This document shows positions 36,420-45,789 of a DNA stretch of 64,000 bases, in pieces. Position 1 is the first letter of the stretch. Every line of letters starts with the position of its first letter. The stretch covers positions 124,001 through 188,000 of the forward strand of contig NZ_BQID01000012.1 of NCBI RefSeq assembly GCF_021602345.1. Direction: 5' to 3'. The notes below the pieces were generated by a model. The model saw only the letters and a program-made list of their open reading frames with translations, was not told the DNA's origin and made no database searches. Source of the stretch: Pseudomonas pharyngis. Lineage in GTDB: Bacteria; Pseudomonadota; Gammaproteobacteria; Pseudomonadales; Pseudomonadaceae. A program made the position numbers and the translations under genes.

Positions 36420-36608
36420 ATGACCCAGAAGCAACGCTTGAAATATTCGATTCTGATCGCCCTCGCCGTACTGCTGATCATGCTTGGCCTGTCCTGGCTG
36501 CAAAACGCCGGCAAGCTCAGCGAGCAAACATTTCAGTACATAGCCATCGGTGTGGCGGTGGTGGTTGTGGTGATCAACGGCGTGATGCGCCGCAAGGTCA
36601 AGCCCTGA
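36420..36608 (+). CDS. Small membrane protein, two transmembrane segments
   Basis: A 62-residue protein from the ATG at 36420, preceded by AGGA. Hydrophobic helices at about residues 9-25 (YSILIALAVLLIMLGLSWL) and 38-54 (FQYIAIGVAVVVVVINGVM), with basic ends (MTQKQRLK, RRKVKP), predict a hairpin with both ends inside. No family or function is recognised. It diverges from the small lipoprotein and converges on the winged-helix gene. Confidence 0.75.
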   Translation: MTQKQRLKYSILIALAVLLIMLGLSWLQNAGKLSEQTFQYIAIGVAVVVVVINGVMRRKVKP

Positions 36609-36626
36609 CGGCATCTGCCGGGCGCT

Positions 36627-37004
36627 TCAATCGTGGTTGAGCACGGCGGCAGCCTGGGGATGGAGGCTGTAGCTCTTGTCGTCGTTGAACGTGATGACAC
36701 CTTCGGCGCACAGGCGCTTGAGTACTTCACGCACGCTGAGAAAGGACAAGGGAATGTCCAGATCCAGCAACTGGCTGTGAACACCACGCACACCCAGACG
36801 ACGGTCGTCCTCGGCGGCGACCAGCAGGGTGTCGATGACTTTGAGGCGAATCAGGCTGGTGCGCAGGCCGAAGCTTTTAAGCAGCATACGGATGCGATCA
36901 TTGCCGTGACGCTCGACCCGTTGCCCGAATACGTCGGCGTGTGAACCCATGGGCGCTCCTTGTGGGGGCTGGCTACCTTCCGATGGTAGGGGTGGGTTGT
37001 ACAT
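36627..37004 (-). CDS. Winged-helix protein, Fur-like N-domain (tentative)
   Basis: A 125-residue protein with LLKSFGLRTSLIRLKVIDTLLVA and LSVREVLKRLCAEGVITFN around residues 41-107, the helix-turn-helix and wing arrangement of Fur-family DNA-binding domains. It lacks the C-terminal dimerisation and metal-binding half of Fur. The start has AAGGAG upstream. The DNA target is unknown. It lies between pvdQ, which is divergently transcribed, and the small membrane protein, so it might act on iron-linked genes, which is only a guess. Confidence 0.6.
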   Translation of the reverse strand: MYNPPLPSEGSQPPQGAPMGSHADVFGQRVERHGNDRIRMLLKSFGLRTSLIRLKVIDTLLVAAEDDRRLGVRGVHSQLLDLDIPLSFLSVREVLKRLCAEGVITFNDDKSYSLHPQAAAVLNHD

Positions 37005-37162
37005 GCGATTACTCCTTTCAGAGCCTGATCAGGAAAGGTTTTTCGTGCTCTCTCTAAACAAGACGTTTCAGCCCGACAAATCATGAAGCGGAAAATGTAG
37101 AAAATTTGTCGTGGTTTTGTCTTTTCCCCGTGATTGCGGCACGAAACGGGTGTGTGACCGAC

Positions 37163-37186
37163 TAAATTTTTTTCCCACGGCTTCGT
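37163..37186 (+). promoter_or_regulatory. PvdS-type (iron starvation) promoter of pvdQ
   Basis: TAAAT at 37163-37167 and CGT at 37184-37186 are separated by exactly 16 bases. TAAAT-N16/17-CGT is the known pattern of promoters used by the ECF sigma factor PvdS in pyoverdine genes. It lies 112 bases before the pvdQ start and reads toward it. The match is exact at both elements, and the downstream gene is a pyoverdine gene. Confidence 0.75.
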
Positions 37187-37298
37187 TTTCTGGACAGGCT
37201 CATTGCGCGTGACGCGTGGGTGATTTCAGAGCGAGCCGGGTCCGACGTGTTCACGGTGGCTGGCGGTTCGCTCTTCGGCATTTCGATCAGGAGCGAGC

Positions 37299-39635
37299 GT
37301 GACTATTTCCAGGCAATTCACCGGACTGACCCTTGCCGGCCTCTTTCTCGGGCTGAGTCTGTCGGCGCAGGCGTTCAGCCCTTCCGGCCAGACCGGCGCC
37401 GATATCCGCCGCACCGGTTTTGGCGTACCGCACATCCGCGCGGAAAACGAACGTGGTCTCGGGTTCGGCATCGGTTATGCCTATGCGCAGGACAACCTGT
37501 GCCTGCTGGCCAACGAAGTCGTGACGGTCAATGGCGAGCGGTCGCGGTACTTCGGGCCGGAGCAACTGACAGTCGAAGAGCGCGAGAACCGCGTCAGCGA
37601 CGTGTTCTTCCAGTGGCTCAACACGCCGCAGGCAGTGAACGCTTTCTGGCAGGCCCAGCCGGTCGAAGTGCGTGATCTGGTGGAGGGTTATGCCGCCGGC
37701 TACAACCGTTATCTGGCCGAACGCCGTCAGCAGGGCTTGCCACAACAGTGCCAGGGTGAATGGGTGCGCGATATCGCCGCCGAGGACCTGGTGAAGCTGA
37801 CCCGTCGTCTGCTGGTCGAGGGCGGGGTGGGCCAGTTCGCCGAAGCGCTGGCGGGTGCTACTCCGCCGCAGGCCACTGCGAAGATTGAAAACGATGCGCG
37901 GGCCTATCAACTGGCGGACACGCGCCTGCAACGCTTCGCACTGGACCGTGGCAGCAACGCGGTGGCGGTGGGCAGCGAACGTTCGTTCAATGGCCGTGGG
38001 ATGCTGTTGGCCAACCCGCATTTCCCGTGGGTCGGCGGCATGCGCTTCTATCAGATGCACCTGACCATTCCGGGCAAACTGGATGTGATGGGCGCGGCGC
38101 TGCCGGGCCTGCCGATGATCAACATCGGCTTCAATCAGCATCTGGCCTGGACCCACACCGTCGATTCGTCAAAGCATTTCACCCTGTATCGCCTGCAACT
38201 CGATCCGAAGGATCCGACCCGTTACCTGCTCGACGGCCAGTCCTTGCCGATGAACAAGCAGACGGTCACCGTGCAGGTCAAACAGGCGGACGGTCAGGTG
38301 GTGCCGGTCTCGCGGGATGTCTACAGTTCGCAGTTCGGCCCGATTGTGCAATGGCCCGGCAAGCTCGATTGGGACAATCAGTTCGCCTATAGCCTTCGCG
38401 ATGCGAACCTCGATAACGACCGGGTGTTGAAGCAGTGGTACGCCATGAACCGCGCCGGCAATCTCAAGGATCTGCAGGATTCGGTGCACACGATTCAGGG
38501 CATCCCGTGGGTCAACACCCTGGCCGTGGATGACAAGGGCCAGACGCTGTACATGAACCTGTCGGTGGTGCCGAACGTCAGCGCCGACAAACTGGCCAGG
38601 TGCAGCGACCCGCGCGCCGGTCTGAAAATGATCGTGCTCGACGGCTCCAACAGCGCCTGCGCCTGGGACATCGACCCGCAAGCCGCACAGAAGGGCATTT
38701 ACGCCTCCAGCCAGTTGCCGCAGCTGCTGCGCAAGGACTTTGTCCAGCACTCCAACGACTCGGCGTGGCTGGCCAACCCGGCGCAACCGCTGACCGGCTT
38801 CTCGCCGCTGATCAGTCAGGACGGCCAGCCATTGGGCCTGCGCTCGCGCTTTGCGCTGGATCGTCTGGCGACCCTGAGCAAGAAAGGCTCGGTGTCGGTG
38901 CAGGATCTGCAACACATGGTGATGGACGATCAGGTATTCCTGGCGACTCAGGTGGTGCCGGACCTGCGAAAGTTCTGTGCTTCGCAGTCTGAGGCCGCGT
39001 TGAAATCGGTATGCAGCAGCCTGAAGGCGTGGGATGGTCGGGCGAATCTGGAGTCGGGCGTCGGCCTGGTGCATTTCCAGAACATCATGCAAGCGATGCA
39101 GGAATCGCCGCAGGCCTGGCGCGTGGCGTTCGATCCCAAGGATGCTCAGCACACCCCGCGCGGGCTGGCCGTTGAAAAACCGGAAGTGGCCAAGGCACTG
39201 CGCGAGGCCATGCTGGCGTCGGCCGAATCGGCGGTAAAAATGGGCCTGAACGCCAGCACCCGCTGGGGGGATGTGCAGGTGGTCAGCAGTGGTGGCCAGC
39301 AAACGCCGATTCACGGTGGCCCGGGCACGCTCGGCATCTACAACGCCATCCAGAGCGTGCCCCGTGAAGACGGCAAGCTGGAAGTGGTCAGCGGCACCAG
39401 TTACCTGCAAGTCGTGACGTTCGATGACAAGGGACCGCATGCCCAGGGCCTGCTGGCATTCTCGTTATCCAGTGATCCGGCGTCGAAGTATTCCCGGGAT
39501 CAGACCGAGGCCTTCTCGAAGAAACAGTGGAGTGTGTTGCCGTTCACCGAACAGCAGATCGAGGCCGATCCGCAATATCAGGTGCAGACCGTGCGCGATG
39601 ACCTGGAAAAAACGGGGAAAGTCGCGGCGCAGTAA
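37299..39635 (+). CDS. pvdQ: Acyl-homoserine lactone/pyoverdine acylase PvdQ
   Basis: A 778-residue Ntn-hydrolase of the penicillin amidase family that in P. aeruginosa removes the fatty acid from the pyoverdine precursor and can cleave long-chain AHLs. It begins with a GTG at 37299 after AGGAG and has a Sec signal (cut near residue 25). The alpha chain is followed by the autocleavage site before Ser219 ([13 protein letters not shown]); this is the nucleophile at the start of the beta chain, matching Pvd[32 protein letters not shown] and [10 protein letters not shown] are characteristic PvdQ blocks. A PvdS-type promoter precedes it. It acts in the periplasm and ends at a hairpin shared with the end of the convergent fecR-like gene. 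Confidence 0.93.
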   Translation: MTISRQFTGLTLAGLFLGLSLSAQAFSPSGQTGADIRRTGFGVPHIRAENERGLGFGIGYAYAQDNLCLLANEVVTVNGERSRYFGPEQLTVEERENRVSDVFFQWLNTPQAVNAFWQAQPVEVRDLVEGYAAGYNRYLAERRQQGLPQQCQGEWVRDIAAEDLVKLTRRLLVEGGVGQFAEALAGATPPQATAKIENDARAYQLADTRLQRFALDRGSNAVAVGSERSFNGRGMLLANPHFPWVGGMRFYQMHLTIPGKLDVMGAALPGLPMINIGFNQHLAWTHTVDSSKHFTLYRLQLDPKDPTRYLLDGQSLPMNKQTVTVQVKQADGQVVPVSRDVYSSQFGPIVQWPGKLDWDNQFAYSLRDANLDNDRVLKQWYAMNRAGNLKDLQDSVHTIQGIPWVNTLAVDDKGQTLYMNLSVVPNVSADKLARCSDPRAGLKMIVLDGSNSACAWDIDPQAAQKGIYASSQLPQLLRKDFVQHSNDSAWLANPAQPLTGFSPLISQDGQPLGLRSRFALDRLATLSKKGSVSVQDLQHMVMDDQVFLATQVVPDLRKFCASQSEAALKSVCSSLKAWDGRANLESGVGLVHFQNIMQAMQESPQAWRVAFDPKDAQHTPRGLAVEKPEVAKALREAMLASAESAVKMGLNASTRWGDVQVVSSGGQQTPIHGGPGTLGIYNAIQSVPREDGKLEVVSGTSYLQVVTFDDKGPHAQGLLAFSLSSDPASKYSRDQTEAFSKKQWSVLPFTEQQIEADPQYQVQTVRDDLEKTGKVAAQ

Positions 39636-39670
39636 TCAGCTGTTCAACCTGCGGACAACCGCAAAAGCAC

Positions 39671-39708
39671 AAGGCCGCTCCCTCACGGGAACGGCCTTCA
39701 GTTTTTTG
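39671..39708 (+). terminator. Rho-independent terminator after pvdQ
   Basis: Stem aaggccg/cggcctt with an inner tccc/ggga and loop tcac, followed by a run of T (gttttttgg). It overlaps the stop of the convergent FecR-type gene and ends pvdQ transcription. Confidence 0.8.
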
Positions 39709-40702
39709 GCGGTTGCTGCGGCATCGGGTTGATCACCGGGTTGCCGTCCTTGTTGCGGGTCAGGAAGACCGGCAGGACTTTGGGCAGAGAACTGGCGAAG
39801 CTGTTCAGTTCCTTGATGTTGTAAATGCCGCCCACCCGGATCGAACCGGTGGCGTTGTCGGCCAGCATCAGGGGCTTGTCCAGGTAACGGTTGATCTGCG
39901 GCAATGCTTCGTTCAGCGGCAGGTTGTCGAGCACCAGTTTGCCGCTGCGCCAGGCCAGTGCGTTGTCGTTGGCATAGGTCTGGCTGATCTGCGGAGTGAA
40001 ATCGCCATGCCTGTAGCGTGCCTGCATCGAAGGCCCCAGGCGCAGACCATCGCCGGGCAATTGAGTGTTGCTGGTGACCAGCACGGAACCCTCGATCAGG
40101 TTGACCTTTACCTGATCCTCATACATCCAGACGTTGAAGCGTGTGCCGGTGACGCGAATCCTGCCTTCGGCGGCCCTGACGACGAACGGGTGGCTCAGGT
40201 CGTGGCTGACTTCAAAGAACGCCTCGCCCTTTTTCAGGGTGACGCGACGCTCGTCCTTGTAATTGCTGTAGGTCAGTTCGGTGTTGAGATTCAGCTCGAC
40301 CTGGCTGCCATCGCCCAGGGTGACATGGCGGACATTGTCGGTGGCCGCGAAATGCTGATAGCTGTCAGGCAGCCAGCCGAGGTTCCATCCGGTCCAGGCC
40401 GCCAGCGGCAAAGCCAGTGCGCAGACGCACGCCGCTACGGCGTACTGGCGCCATGACCGGGTCGCCGTCGGGTGAATCGGCAGGGCCGGTGCCGTTGCCG
40501 GCCGGGGCAGGTGTTCAGCGACGTCCCAGATTTCCAGCATCGCCTCATACTCGAACGCGTGAAGCGGGTGCGCATCGCGCCATTGTTCGAACGCCATGCG
40601 CTCTTCAGCGGTGCAGTCAACGGCGTGCAGGCGCATGCACCAATGCGCGGCGGCATCGGTGATTGCATCGTATTCGGCTTCCGAGAGAGGGTTCTGGGTC
40701 AT
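39698..40702 (-). CDS. FecR-family anti-sigma/transmembrane signalling protein
   Basis: A 334-residue cell-surface signalling protein. The cytoplasmic anti-sigma domain (residues 1-80) includes AAHWCMRLHA and FEQWRDAHPLHAFEYEAMLEIW. A single membrane segment is at about residues 87-108 (YAVAACVCALALPLAAW), then a periplasmic FecR domain with VTLGDGSQVELNLNTEL and RIRVTGTRFNVWMYE, and a C-terminal STN-like region with LPLNEALPQINRYLD. FecR/FpvR proteins control an ECF sigma factor in response to a TonB receptor. No sigma or receptor gene is next to it here. It converges on pvdQ, so FpvR-like control of PvdS is possible. The start is preceded by AGGATG. Confidence 0.9.
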   Translation of the reverse strand: MTQNPLSEAEYDAITDAAAHWCMRLHAVDCTAEERMAFEQWRDAHPLHAFEYEAMLEIWDVAEHLPRPATAPALPIHPTATRSWRQYAVAACVCALALPLAAWTGWNLGWLPDSYQHFAATDNVRHVTLGDGSQVELNLNTELTYSNYKDERRVTLKKGEAFFEVSHDLSHPFVVRAAEGRIRVTGTRFNVWMYEDQVKVNLIEGSVLVTSNTQLPGDGLRLGPSMQARYRHGDFTPQISQTYANDNALAWRSGKLVLDNLPLNEALPQINRYLDKPLMLADNATGSIRVGGIYNIKELNSFASSLPKVLPVFLTRNKDGNPVINPMPQQPPKN

Positions 40703-40856
40703 TGACTCATCCTGATTTCGCGCATTCTAACCTTGGGCGGAAGGCGCCGAGAACAGCCGTCATGGCATTTACCCATCAAACGTGGAACTTTTTTTCGCTG
40801 CAGCGCCCCAAAAAACAGGACATCCCGCGAACATTAACTATAAATGGAGTGAAAAC

Positions 40857-41126
40857 ATGATCAAAAGAACCTTGGCCGCTGTGGTTGCAACCGCCAGTCT
40901 TCTGAGCGCAGGCGCGGCACTGGCCGACCGCCCGGGCGCGGGCTGGATCACCATCGAGAAGGCCATCGAGATCGTGAAAACCAAGGCCGGTTATGTCGAG
41001 GTCTACGAGATCGAGGCCGACAACAATGGTTATTGGAAAGGCGAAGGACGCAAGGCCGACGGGGTGGTGTACGAATTCCGTATCGACGGCGCCTCCGGCA
41101 ATGTCCTTCGCGATCAGAAAGACTGA
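40857..41126 (+). CDS. PepSY domain protein
   Basis: An 89-residue periplasmic protein with signal peptide MIKRTLAAVVATASLLSAGAALA and a PepSY domain (ITIEKAIEIVKTKAGYVEVYEIE and the DGVVYEFRIDGASGNVL block). PepSY proteins are small inhibitors or sensors of proteases and periplasmic signalling. The ATG at 40857 follows GGAGTG. It diverges from the FecR-type gene and is ended by a clear terminator. Upstream GAACTT at 40785-40790 could be an AlgU-like -35, but its matching -10 is poor. Confidence 0.88.
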   Translation: MIKRTLAAVVATASLLSAGAALADRPGAGWITIEKAIEIVKTKAGYVEVYEIEADNNGYWKGEGRKADGVVYEFRIDGASGNVLRDQKD

Positions 41127-41145
41127 CCCCCACGGTTGTGGAGCG

Positions 41146-41175
41146 ATGCGCAGGTGTCGAGCCTGCGCATTTTTT
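41146..41175 (+). terminator. Rho-independent terminator after the PepSY gene
   Basis: Stem atgcgcagg/cctgcgcat with a seven-base loop followed by ttttt. Confidence 0.85.
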
Positions 41176-41454
41176 ATGCGTGAATCAAACGCTCGGATCG
41201 GCTCCAGCTGGCCGACCCTTTCTACCCGGTGCTCTGGGCGACATTGATGTGATCGAGGGCAAATTCGACGAGGTTTCTGGCGGGGCCGGCCAGTGTCAGA
41301 TTGGGATTGATCTGAATGTGAAGGGTATTGAGCCCGCTGTCTGGAAATCGGCTGTCCATTGCGGGGTTGACAGGCCACCGGCCAGCCGTGGTTAATCCTC
41401 TGGCGGGTTGTCCGTTCGCTGTTGTTCCCTCCAATAATTACTCTGGAGCTTCAG
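41176..41454. other. Intergenic region upstream of dpkA
   Basis: About 280 bases without a plausible functional gene. On the minus strand a short frame near 41225-41345 reads INPNLTLAGPARNLVEFALD, which resembles the C-terminus of a LysR-type regulator and may be a remnant; the match is short and tentative. The dpkA promoter must lie here. Confidence 0.35.
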
Positions 41455-42486
41455 ATGTCTGCGCCACACGATCATTCGCTCTCGTCCGCGGTGTCCCTGG
41501 ACGAGCTGACTCAACTGCTGGAAACGATCTTCACCCGTCACGGCACTTCGGCCGAAGTCGCCAGAACCCTGGCCGCCAATTGCGCCAGTGCCGAGCGGGA
41601 CGGTGCGCACAGTCACGGCGTATTCCGGATTCCCGGTTATGTCTCGACGCTCAACAGCGGCTGGGTCAACGGCAAGGCCGTGCCGAAAGTCGAGGACGTG
41701 GCTTCAGGGTTTGTCAGCGTCGATGCCGGCAACGGTTTTGCCCAGCCTGCGCTGGCGGCGGCACGTCCACTGCTGATGGAAAAGGCCCGCAGTGCCGGGA
41801 TTGCGGTGTTGGCGATCCGCAACTCCCACCACTTTGCCGCGCTGTGGCCGGACGTCGAGCCTTTTGCCGACGAAGGCCTGGTGGCGCTGAGCGTGGTCAA
41901 CAGCATGGCTTGCGTGGTGCCGCACGGCGCCGACCGGCCATTGTTCGGCACCAACCCGATCGCTTTCGCCGCACCCCGGGCCGATGGCGCGCCAATCGTG
42001 TTTGACCTGGCCACCAGCGCCATTGCCCATGGCGACGTACAGATCGCCGCGCGCAAGGGCGAGAAACTGCCGGCGGGCATGGGCGTCGACAGCCTCGGCC
42101 AGCCGACCTGCGATCCGAAAGCGATTCTGGAAGGCGGCGCGTTGCTGCCGTTTGGCGGGCACAAAGGTTCGGCGCTGTCGATGATGGTCGAGCTGCTCGC
42201 CGCTGCGCTGACCGGCGGCAACTTTTCGTTCGAATTCGACTGGAAGAATCACCCCGGTGCCAAGACCCCGTGGACCGGCCAGTTACTGATAGTGATCGAC
42301 CCGAGCAAGACCGTCGGGCAAAGCTTTGCCGAGCGCAGTCAGGAACTGGTGCGGCAGATGCACGGGGTAGGGCTCAAGCGCTTGCCGGGGGATCGGCGGC
42401 ATTTGCAGCGGGCCAAGTCATTGGCCAAGGGCATCGAACTGGATCAGCAGACGCTGTCGCAGCTGCGTGAACTGGCCGGCGAATGA
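41455..42486 (+). CDS. dpkA: Delta1-piperideine-2-carboxylate/delta1-pyrroline-2-carboxylate reductase DpkA
   Basis: An NAD(P)H-dependent reductase of the Ldh/malate dehydrogenase-2 family that in pseudomonads reduces piperideine-2-carboxylate to L-pipecolate in D-lysine breakdown, and pyrroline-2-carboxylate to L-proline. From the ATG at 41455 (GGAG upstream) it has 343 residues, the length of known DpkA. Family blocks seen: NCASAERDGAHSHGVFRIPG near residue 47, NSHHFAALWPDVE near 129, HGADRPLFGTNPIAFAAPR near 165 and FGGHKGSALSMMVELLAA near 240. It stands alone between two terminators. Confidence 0.85.
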   Translation: MSAPHDHSLSSAVSLDELTQLLETIFTRHGTSAEVARTLAANCASAERDGAHSHGVFRIPGYVSTLNSGWVNGKAVPKVEDVASGFVSVDAGNGFAQPALAAARPLLMEKARSAGIAVLAIRNSHHFAALWPDVEPFADEGLVALSVVNSMACVVPHGADRPLFGTNPIAFAAPRADGAPIVFDLATSAIAHGDVQIAARKGEKLPAGMGVDSLGQPTCDPKAILEGGALLPFGGHKGSALSMMVELLAAALTGGNFSFEFDWKNHPGAKTPWTGQLLIVIDPSKTVGQSFAERSQELVRQMHGVGLKRLPGDRRHLQRAKSLAKGIELDQQTLSQLRELAGE

Positions 42487-42502
42487 GTTTTTGCCGGGCA
42501 TG

Positions 42503-42535
42503 AAAAAGGCGAGCCCGAGGGCTCGCCATTTTTTT
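42503..42535. terminator. Bidirectional terminator between dpkA and the DUF883 gene
   Basis: Stem ggcgagcc/ggctcgcc with loop cgag, flanked by AAAAA on the left and TTTTTTT on the right, so it can end both convergent genes. Confidence 0.9.
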
Positions 42536-42543
42536 GTTCGCGC

Positions 42544-42861
42544 TCAGCGTCGACCGAGCAGCAATCCGACCACCAAACCGAACCCGGCGGAAATCGCCAC
42601 GGTCTGCCACGGGTGCCCGCCGATGTAGCTCTCGGTGGCGTCCACCGCCGGTTTGGTGCGGTCACGCACGCTGGTGACCGAATCCAGCGCCTGCTGCAAT
42701 TTCTGGGCGATTTGCCCGCGCAGGGTCTCCGCTTCCTCGCCGACCAGGGATGCACTGCTCTTGAGCAGTTTTTCCGACTCTTCGATCAGCGCCTGAAGTT
42801 CGCTGAAGGCCTGGTCCTTGATTTGGTCTTCGGCGGCTTGAACGGCGGTTTTCCGGGCCAT
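42544..42861 (-). CDS. DUF883 (ElaB/YqjD-like) protein
   Basis: A 105-residue protein: a long charged helical N-terminal part (QIKDQAFSELQALIEESEKL and a Gln/Glu-rich stretch) and one C-terminal hydrophobic segment (TVAISAGFGLVVGLLLGRR) that anchors it to the inner membrane. This is the layout of the YqjD/ElaB/DUF883 family, membrane-anchored proteins that bind ribosomes in stationary phase in E. coli. The ATG at 42861 has AAGGAG upstream. Confidence 0.88.
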   Translation of the reverse strand: MARKTAVQAAEDQIKDQAFSELQALIEESEKLLKSSASLVGEEAETLRGQIAQKLQQALDSVTSVRDRTKPAVDATESYIGGHPWQTVAISAGFGLVVGLLLGRR

Positions 42862-43014
42862 TGGGTGACTCCTTGCAGGTGAATGGACAGTGAACAATGG
42901 AGTGTGGCGCGCCTTGAAAAGTTGCAGCGATTTTCCATCCGGAACAAAAACCAGCGTCAGAGATTTCCGTCCAGCGTGTAAGATGTCGCCATTTCATGCA
43001 GCAGGTAATTCCCG

Positions 43015-43269
43015 ATGAGTTTCAATCTGGCCGACAAATCCCTCGCAGAGCGCGCCGCGCTGGAAGATGAGAAATCCCGACTGTTCGAACTCTGGCAGAA
43101 CAATCTGGGCAAAGCCAAGGGCGAGGCCGCGCGGTTGTTCGGCGAGCGCTCCAAGCGCAAGGGCAAATGGGCCGAGTTCGTGCGCGCGGAACTGGACGGC
43201 ATGTCGCCGCCGGAATTCGCCAACATGGTGCGCAGTGAAGTCAATCGCCTGATGGCGGCCAACAAGTAA
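43015..43269 (+). CDS. Conserved-type small protein of unknown function
   Basis: An 84-residue cytoplasmic protein, rich in charged residues and probably all-helical (ADKSLAERAALEDEKSRLFEL, FAEFVRAELDGMSPPEFANM-like regions). No family is recognised. The ATG follows AGG weakly. It converges on the LysR gene, whose stop is directly after its own stop. Confidence 0.7.
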   Translation: MSFNLADKSLAERAALEDEKSRLFELWQNNLGKAKGEAARLFGERSKRKGKWAEFVRAELDGMSPPEFANMVRSEVNRLMAANK

Positions 43270-44184
43270 TCACTCGGTTCTGAAGCTGGCGCCAATCGCT
43301 TCGCGCACCGTCAGCACCACCGGATCGATCTGGGTGCTGGTGCGCCAGCCCAGTTCGATCGGGTAGCGCGGCAGCGCCAGCGGGCAGGGCAGCAGCACCA
43401 GCCCGCTCAGTGAGGCAATGGCCTGCGCCGCGTGGGTGGGAATGGTCGCCACCGCCTCGCTGCCCTTGAGCAGATGCGGCAACGCGGCGAAATGCGTGGT
43501 CGAGGCGCAGACCCGGCGAGTCCGGCCCAGCGCCGCCAGCCCTTCATCGGTGATCCCGATAAAACCGCCCGACGACACCAGCAGGTGCTCGCGGGTGACG
43601 AATTCTTCCAGATCGATCTGCTGCTGACCCGGCGCCAGGCTCGCCGGATCCACCAGACACGCGTAACCCCCTTCACCCAACACCTGACGGCTGAGCAGCC
43701 GCTCGGCAAATCCGCCGGCGGTGATTGCCAGATCGATGCTGCGTTCCATCAGCGCCCGGGCGACGATCTGGCTGTGGGTCTGGCGGAAGATCAGCCGCAG
43801 TTTCGGTGCGCGACGGGCGATTTCCTCGATCAGCCGACGGCCGTAAGCGATCTCGAAGTCATCCGAAAGGCCCACAGTGACCGAACGTCCTTCGTAATGA
43901 TTGGCGGTCGGATCGACCATCGCCAGGCTTTGCCGGCATTTGTTCAGGGCATCGCTGACCACCGGTTTCAATTGGTTGGCCTTGAGCGTCGGCGCCAGGC
44001 CGCGGCCGGTGCGCACGAACAATTGATCGCCATACACTTCGCGCAACCGGCGCAAGGCCGCGCTGACCGCCGACTGGGTCACGCCCAGGCGCAACGACGC
44101 GCGGCTGGCGCTGGACTCTTCATGCAGGGCTTCGAAGACTTTCAGCAGGTTGAGGTCGACGGTTGCGATATTCATTTGGCTCAT
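43270..44184 (-). CDS. LysR-family transcriptional regulator
   Basis: A 304-residue regulator: N-terminal winged helix (LNLLKVFEALHEESSASRAS, VTQSAVSAALRRLREVYGDQLFVR) and a LysR substrate-binding domain. It diverges from the nitrilase gene 85 bases away, the classical arrangement for control of that gene. Alternative ATGs at 44184 and 44175 differ by three residues. The inducer is unknown; a nitrile or its acid product is the obvious candidate. Confidence 0.92.
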   Translation of the reverse strand: MSQMNIATVDLNLLKVFEALHEESSASRASLRLGVTQSAVSAALRRLREVYGDQLFVRTGRGLAPTLKANQLKPVVSDALNKCRQSLAMVDPTANHYEGRSVTVGLSDDFEIAYGRRLIEEIARRAPKLRLIFRQTHSQIVARALMERSIDLAITAGGFAERLLSRQVLGEGGYACLVDPASLAPGQQQIDLEEFVTREHLLVSSGGFIGITDEGLAALGRTRRVCASTTHFAALPHLLKGSEAVATIPTHAAQAIASLSGLVLLPCPLALPRYPIELGWRTSTQIDPVVLTVREAIGASFRTE

Positions 44185-44268
44185 ATCAATCAGCAGTGGA
44201 TCGGTCTTTATTCATGATCCCGTGGCGCCGGAGAATGAGCAACACCTGAACTTAACGGAGTGACCACC

Positions 44269-45192
44269 ATGCCCAAATCAATCGTTGCCGCCCTGCAGAT
44301 TGGCGCCTTGCCCGGCGGCAAGACTGAAACCCTGGAACAGATCCTGAGCTGGGAAACCGCGATCATCGAATCCGGTGCCGCGCTGGTGGTGATGCCCGAA
44401 GCCTTGCTCGGCGGTTACCCGAAAGGCGAGGGGTTCGGCACGCAGCTGGGTTATCGCTTACCGGAAGGCCGCGAGGCCTATGCCCGTTACTTCGCCAACG
44501 CTATCGATGTGCCGGGGGCGGAAACCGAAGCGCTGGCCGGGCTGTCGGCGCGTACCGGGGCCAATCTGGTGATCGGTGTGATCGAACGGGCCGGCAGCAC
44601 TTTGCATTGCACCGCGCTGTATTTCGACCCTCAGGCAGGCCTTGTAGCCAAGCACCGCAAACTGATGCCCACCGGCACCGAACGGCTGATCTGGGGCAAG
44701 GGCGATGGCTCGACGCTGCCGGTGCTCGACACTCAGGTCGGCAAGCTCGGCGCAGTGATCTGCTGGGAAAACATGATGCCGCTGATGCGCACGGCGATGT
44801 ACGCCAAGGGCATTGAGGTCTGGTGTGCGCCAACTGTGGATGAGCGCGAGATGTGGCAGGTCAGCATGCGCCACATCGCTCATGAAGGGCGCTGTTTTGT
44901 GGTCAGCGCCTGTCAGGTCCAGGCCTCGCCGAATGAGCTTGGCGTGGAAATCGCCAACTGGCCGGGGGATCGGCCGCTGATCGCCGGCGGCAGCGTGATC
45001 GTCGGGCCGATGGGCGATGTGCTGGCCGGGCCGTTGCGCGGCGAGGCCGGCTTGCTCACCGCCGAGATCGACACCGCCGAACTGGTGCGCGCCCGCTACG
45101 ACTACGACGTGGTTGGCCACTATGCGCGGCCGGATGTGTTCGAGTTGAGCGTCGATGAGCGGGCTAAACCGGGCGTGCGTTTCACGGTTTGA
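44269..45192 (+). CDS. Nitrilase
   Basis: A 307-residue carbon-nitrogen hydrolase converting nitriles to carboxylic acids and ammonia. The Glu-Lys-Cys triad is in [13 protein letters not shown] (Glu44), KHRKLMPT (Lys131) and [11 protein letters not shown] (Cys165), and the [15 protein letters not shown] block is typical of true aliphatic or aryl nitrilases. The ATG at 44269 lies eight bases after GGAG; a GTG nine bases upstream would overlap that site. A LysR gene diverges from it. The end overlaps the convergent GNAT gene by 11 bases. Confidence 0.93.
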   Translation: MPKSIVAALQIGALPGGKTETLEQILSWETAIIESGAALVVMPEALLGGYPKGEGFGTQLGYRLPEGREAYARYFANAIDVPGAETEALAGLSARTGANLVIGVIERAGSTLHCTALYFDPQAGLVAKHRKLMPTGTERLIWGKGDGSTLPVLDTQVGKLGAVICWENMMPLMRTAMYAKGIEVWCAPTVDEREMWQVSMRHIAHEGRCFVVSACQVQASPNELGVEIANWPGDRPLIAGGSVIVGPMGDVLAGPLRGEAGLLTAEIDTAELVRARYDYDVVGHYARPDVFELSVDERAKPGVRFTV

Positions 45193-45739
45193 CGGTTTGT
45201 CGGCGCCGCCATTCTTCGCGGGTGATTTCCCAGATTTCCCGTGGGAAGCGGCCGCCGACAAAGTCATCCTCGTCTGTGCGAATCAAGCGCATGCCGCTAC
45301 GCTCCGATAGCTTTCGCGAGCCAAGGTTCGGTGCGGCTTTCGGCACGCGCATCAACGGTTGATCGAGGGTTTCGAACCAGTACCGGGTCACGGCTTCGCT
45401 GGCTTCGGTCATCAGGCCCTGACCCTGCCACGCCGGGGCGAGCCAGAACCCACGGTGGTTGTCCGGCTCGTCCATCAGGCTGATGTTGCCGATCAATTGC
45501 TCTGGCGCCGATCTGAGGCGAATCGTCCAGTGCCACTCTTTGCCGGCTGCAACGGCAGGCAGCGCAATGTCGCGCAGATAGGTGAGGGCGCCGTCGTCCG
45601 GATACGGCCAGGGCACGAAAACGTTCAGATAACGCACCACTTCCCAGTGGGGAAATTGCTGCTGGATGGCCTCGGCATCCGCTAGCTCAAGCGGACGCAA
45701 AATCAGCCGTTCGGTGTACAGCGTGGGCGTGTCTTGCAT
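45182..45739 (-). CDS. GNAT-family acetyltransferase, RimJ/RimL-like
   Basis: A 185-residue protein with the RimJ/RimL pattern: [19 protein letters not shown] at the start, [25 protein letters not shown] with the acetyl-CoA loop near residue 110, [13 protein letters not shown], and [13 protein letters not shown] near 148. It likely acetylates the amino group of a protein, amino acid or drug. It overlaps the nitrilase 3' end by 11 bases on the other strand. SD GGAAG precedes the ATG. Confidence 0.88.
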   Translation of the reverse strand: MQDTPTLYTERLILRPLELADAEAIQQQFPHWEVVRYLNVFVPWPYPDDGALTYLRDIALPAVAAGKEWHWTIRLRSAPEQLIGNISLMDEPDNHRGFWLAPAWQGQGLMTEASEAVTRYWFETLDQPLMRVPKAAPNLGSRKLSERSGMRLIRTDEDDFVGGRFPREIWEITREEWRRRQTVKP

Positions 45740-45789
45740 AAACCACGACTTCCATGTTCTGACAGTGGGCCGCGCAGACTACCGCATCT

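Noticed and set aside
40785-40812. AlgU-type promoter before the PepSY gene (GAACTT, then ccaaa 17 bases on)
   Set aside because: Only the -35 element matches well; the -10 is poor, so it is mentioned but not listed as a promoter.
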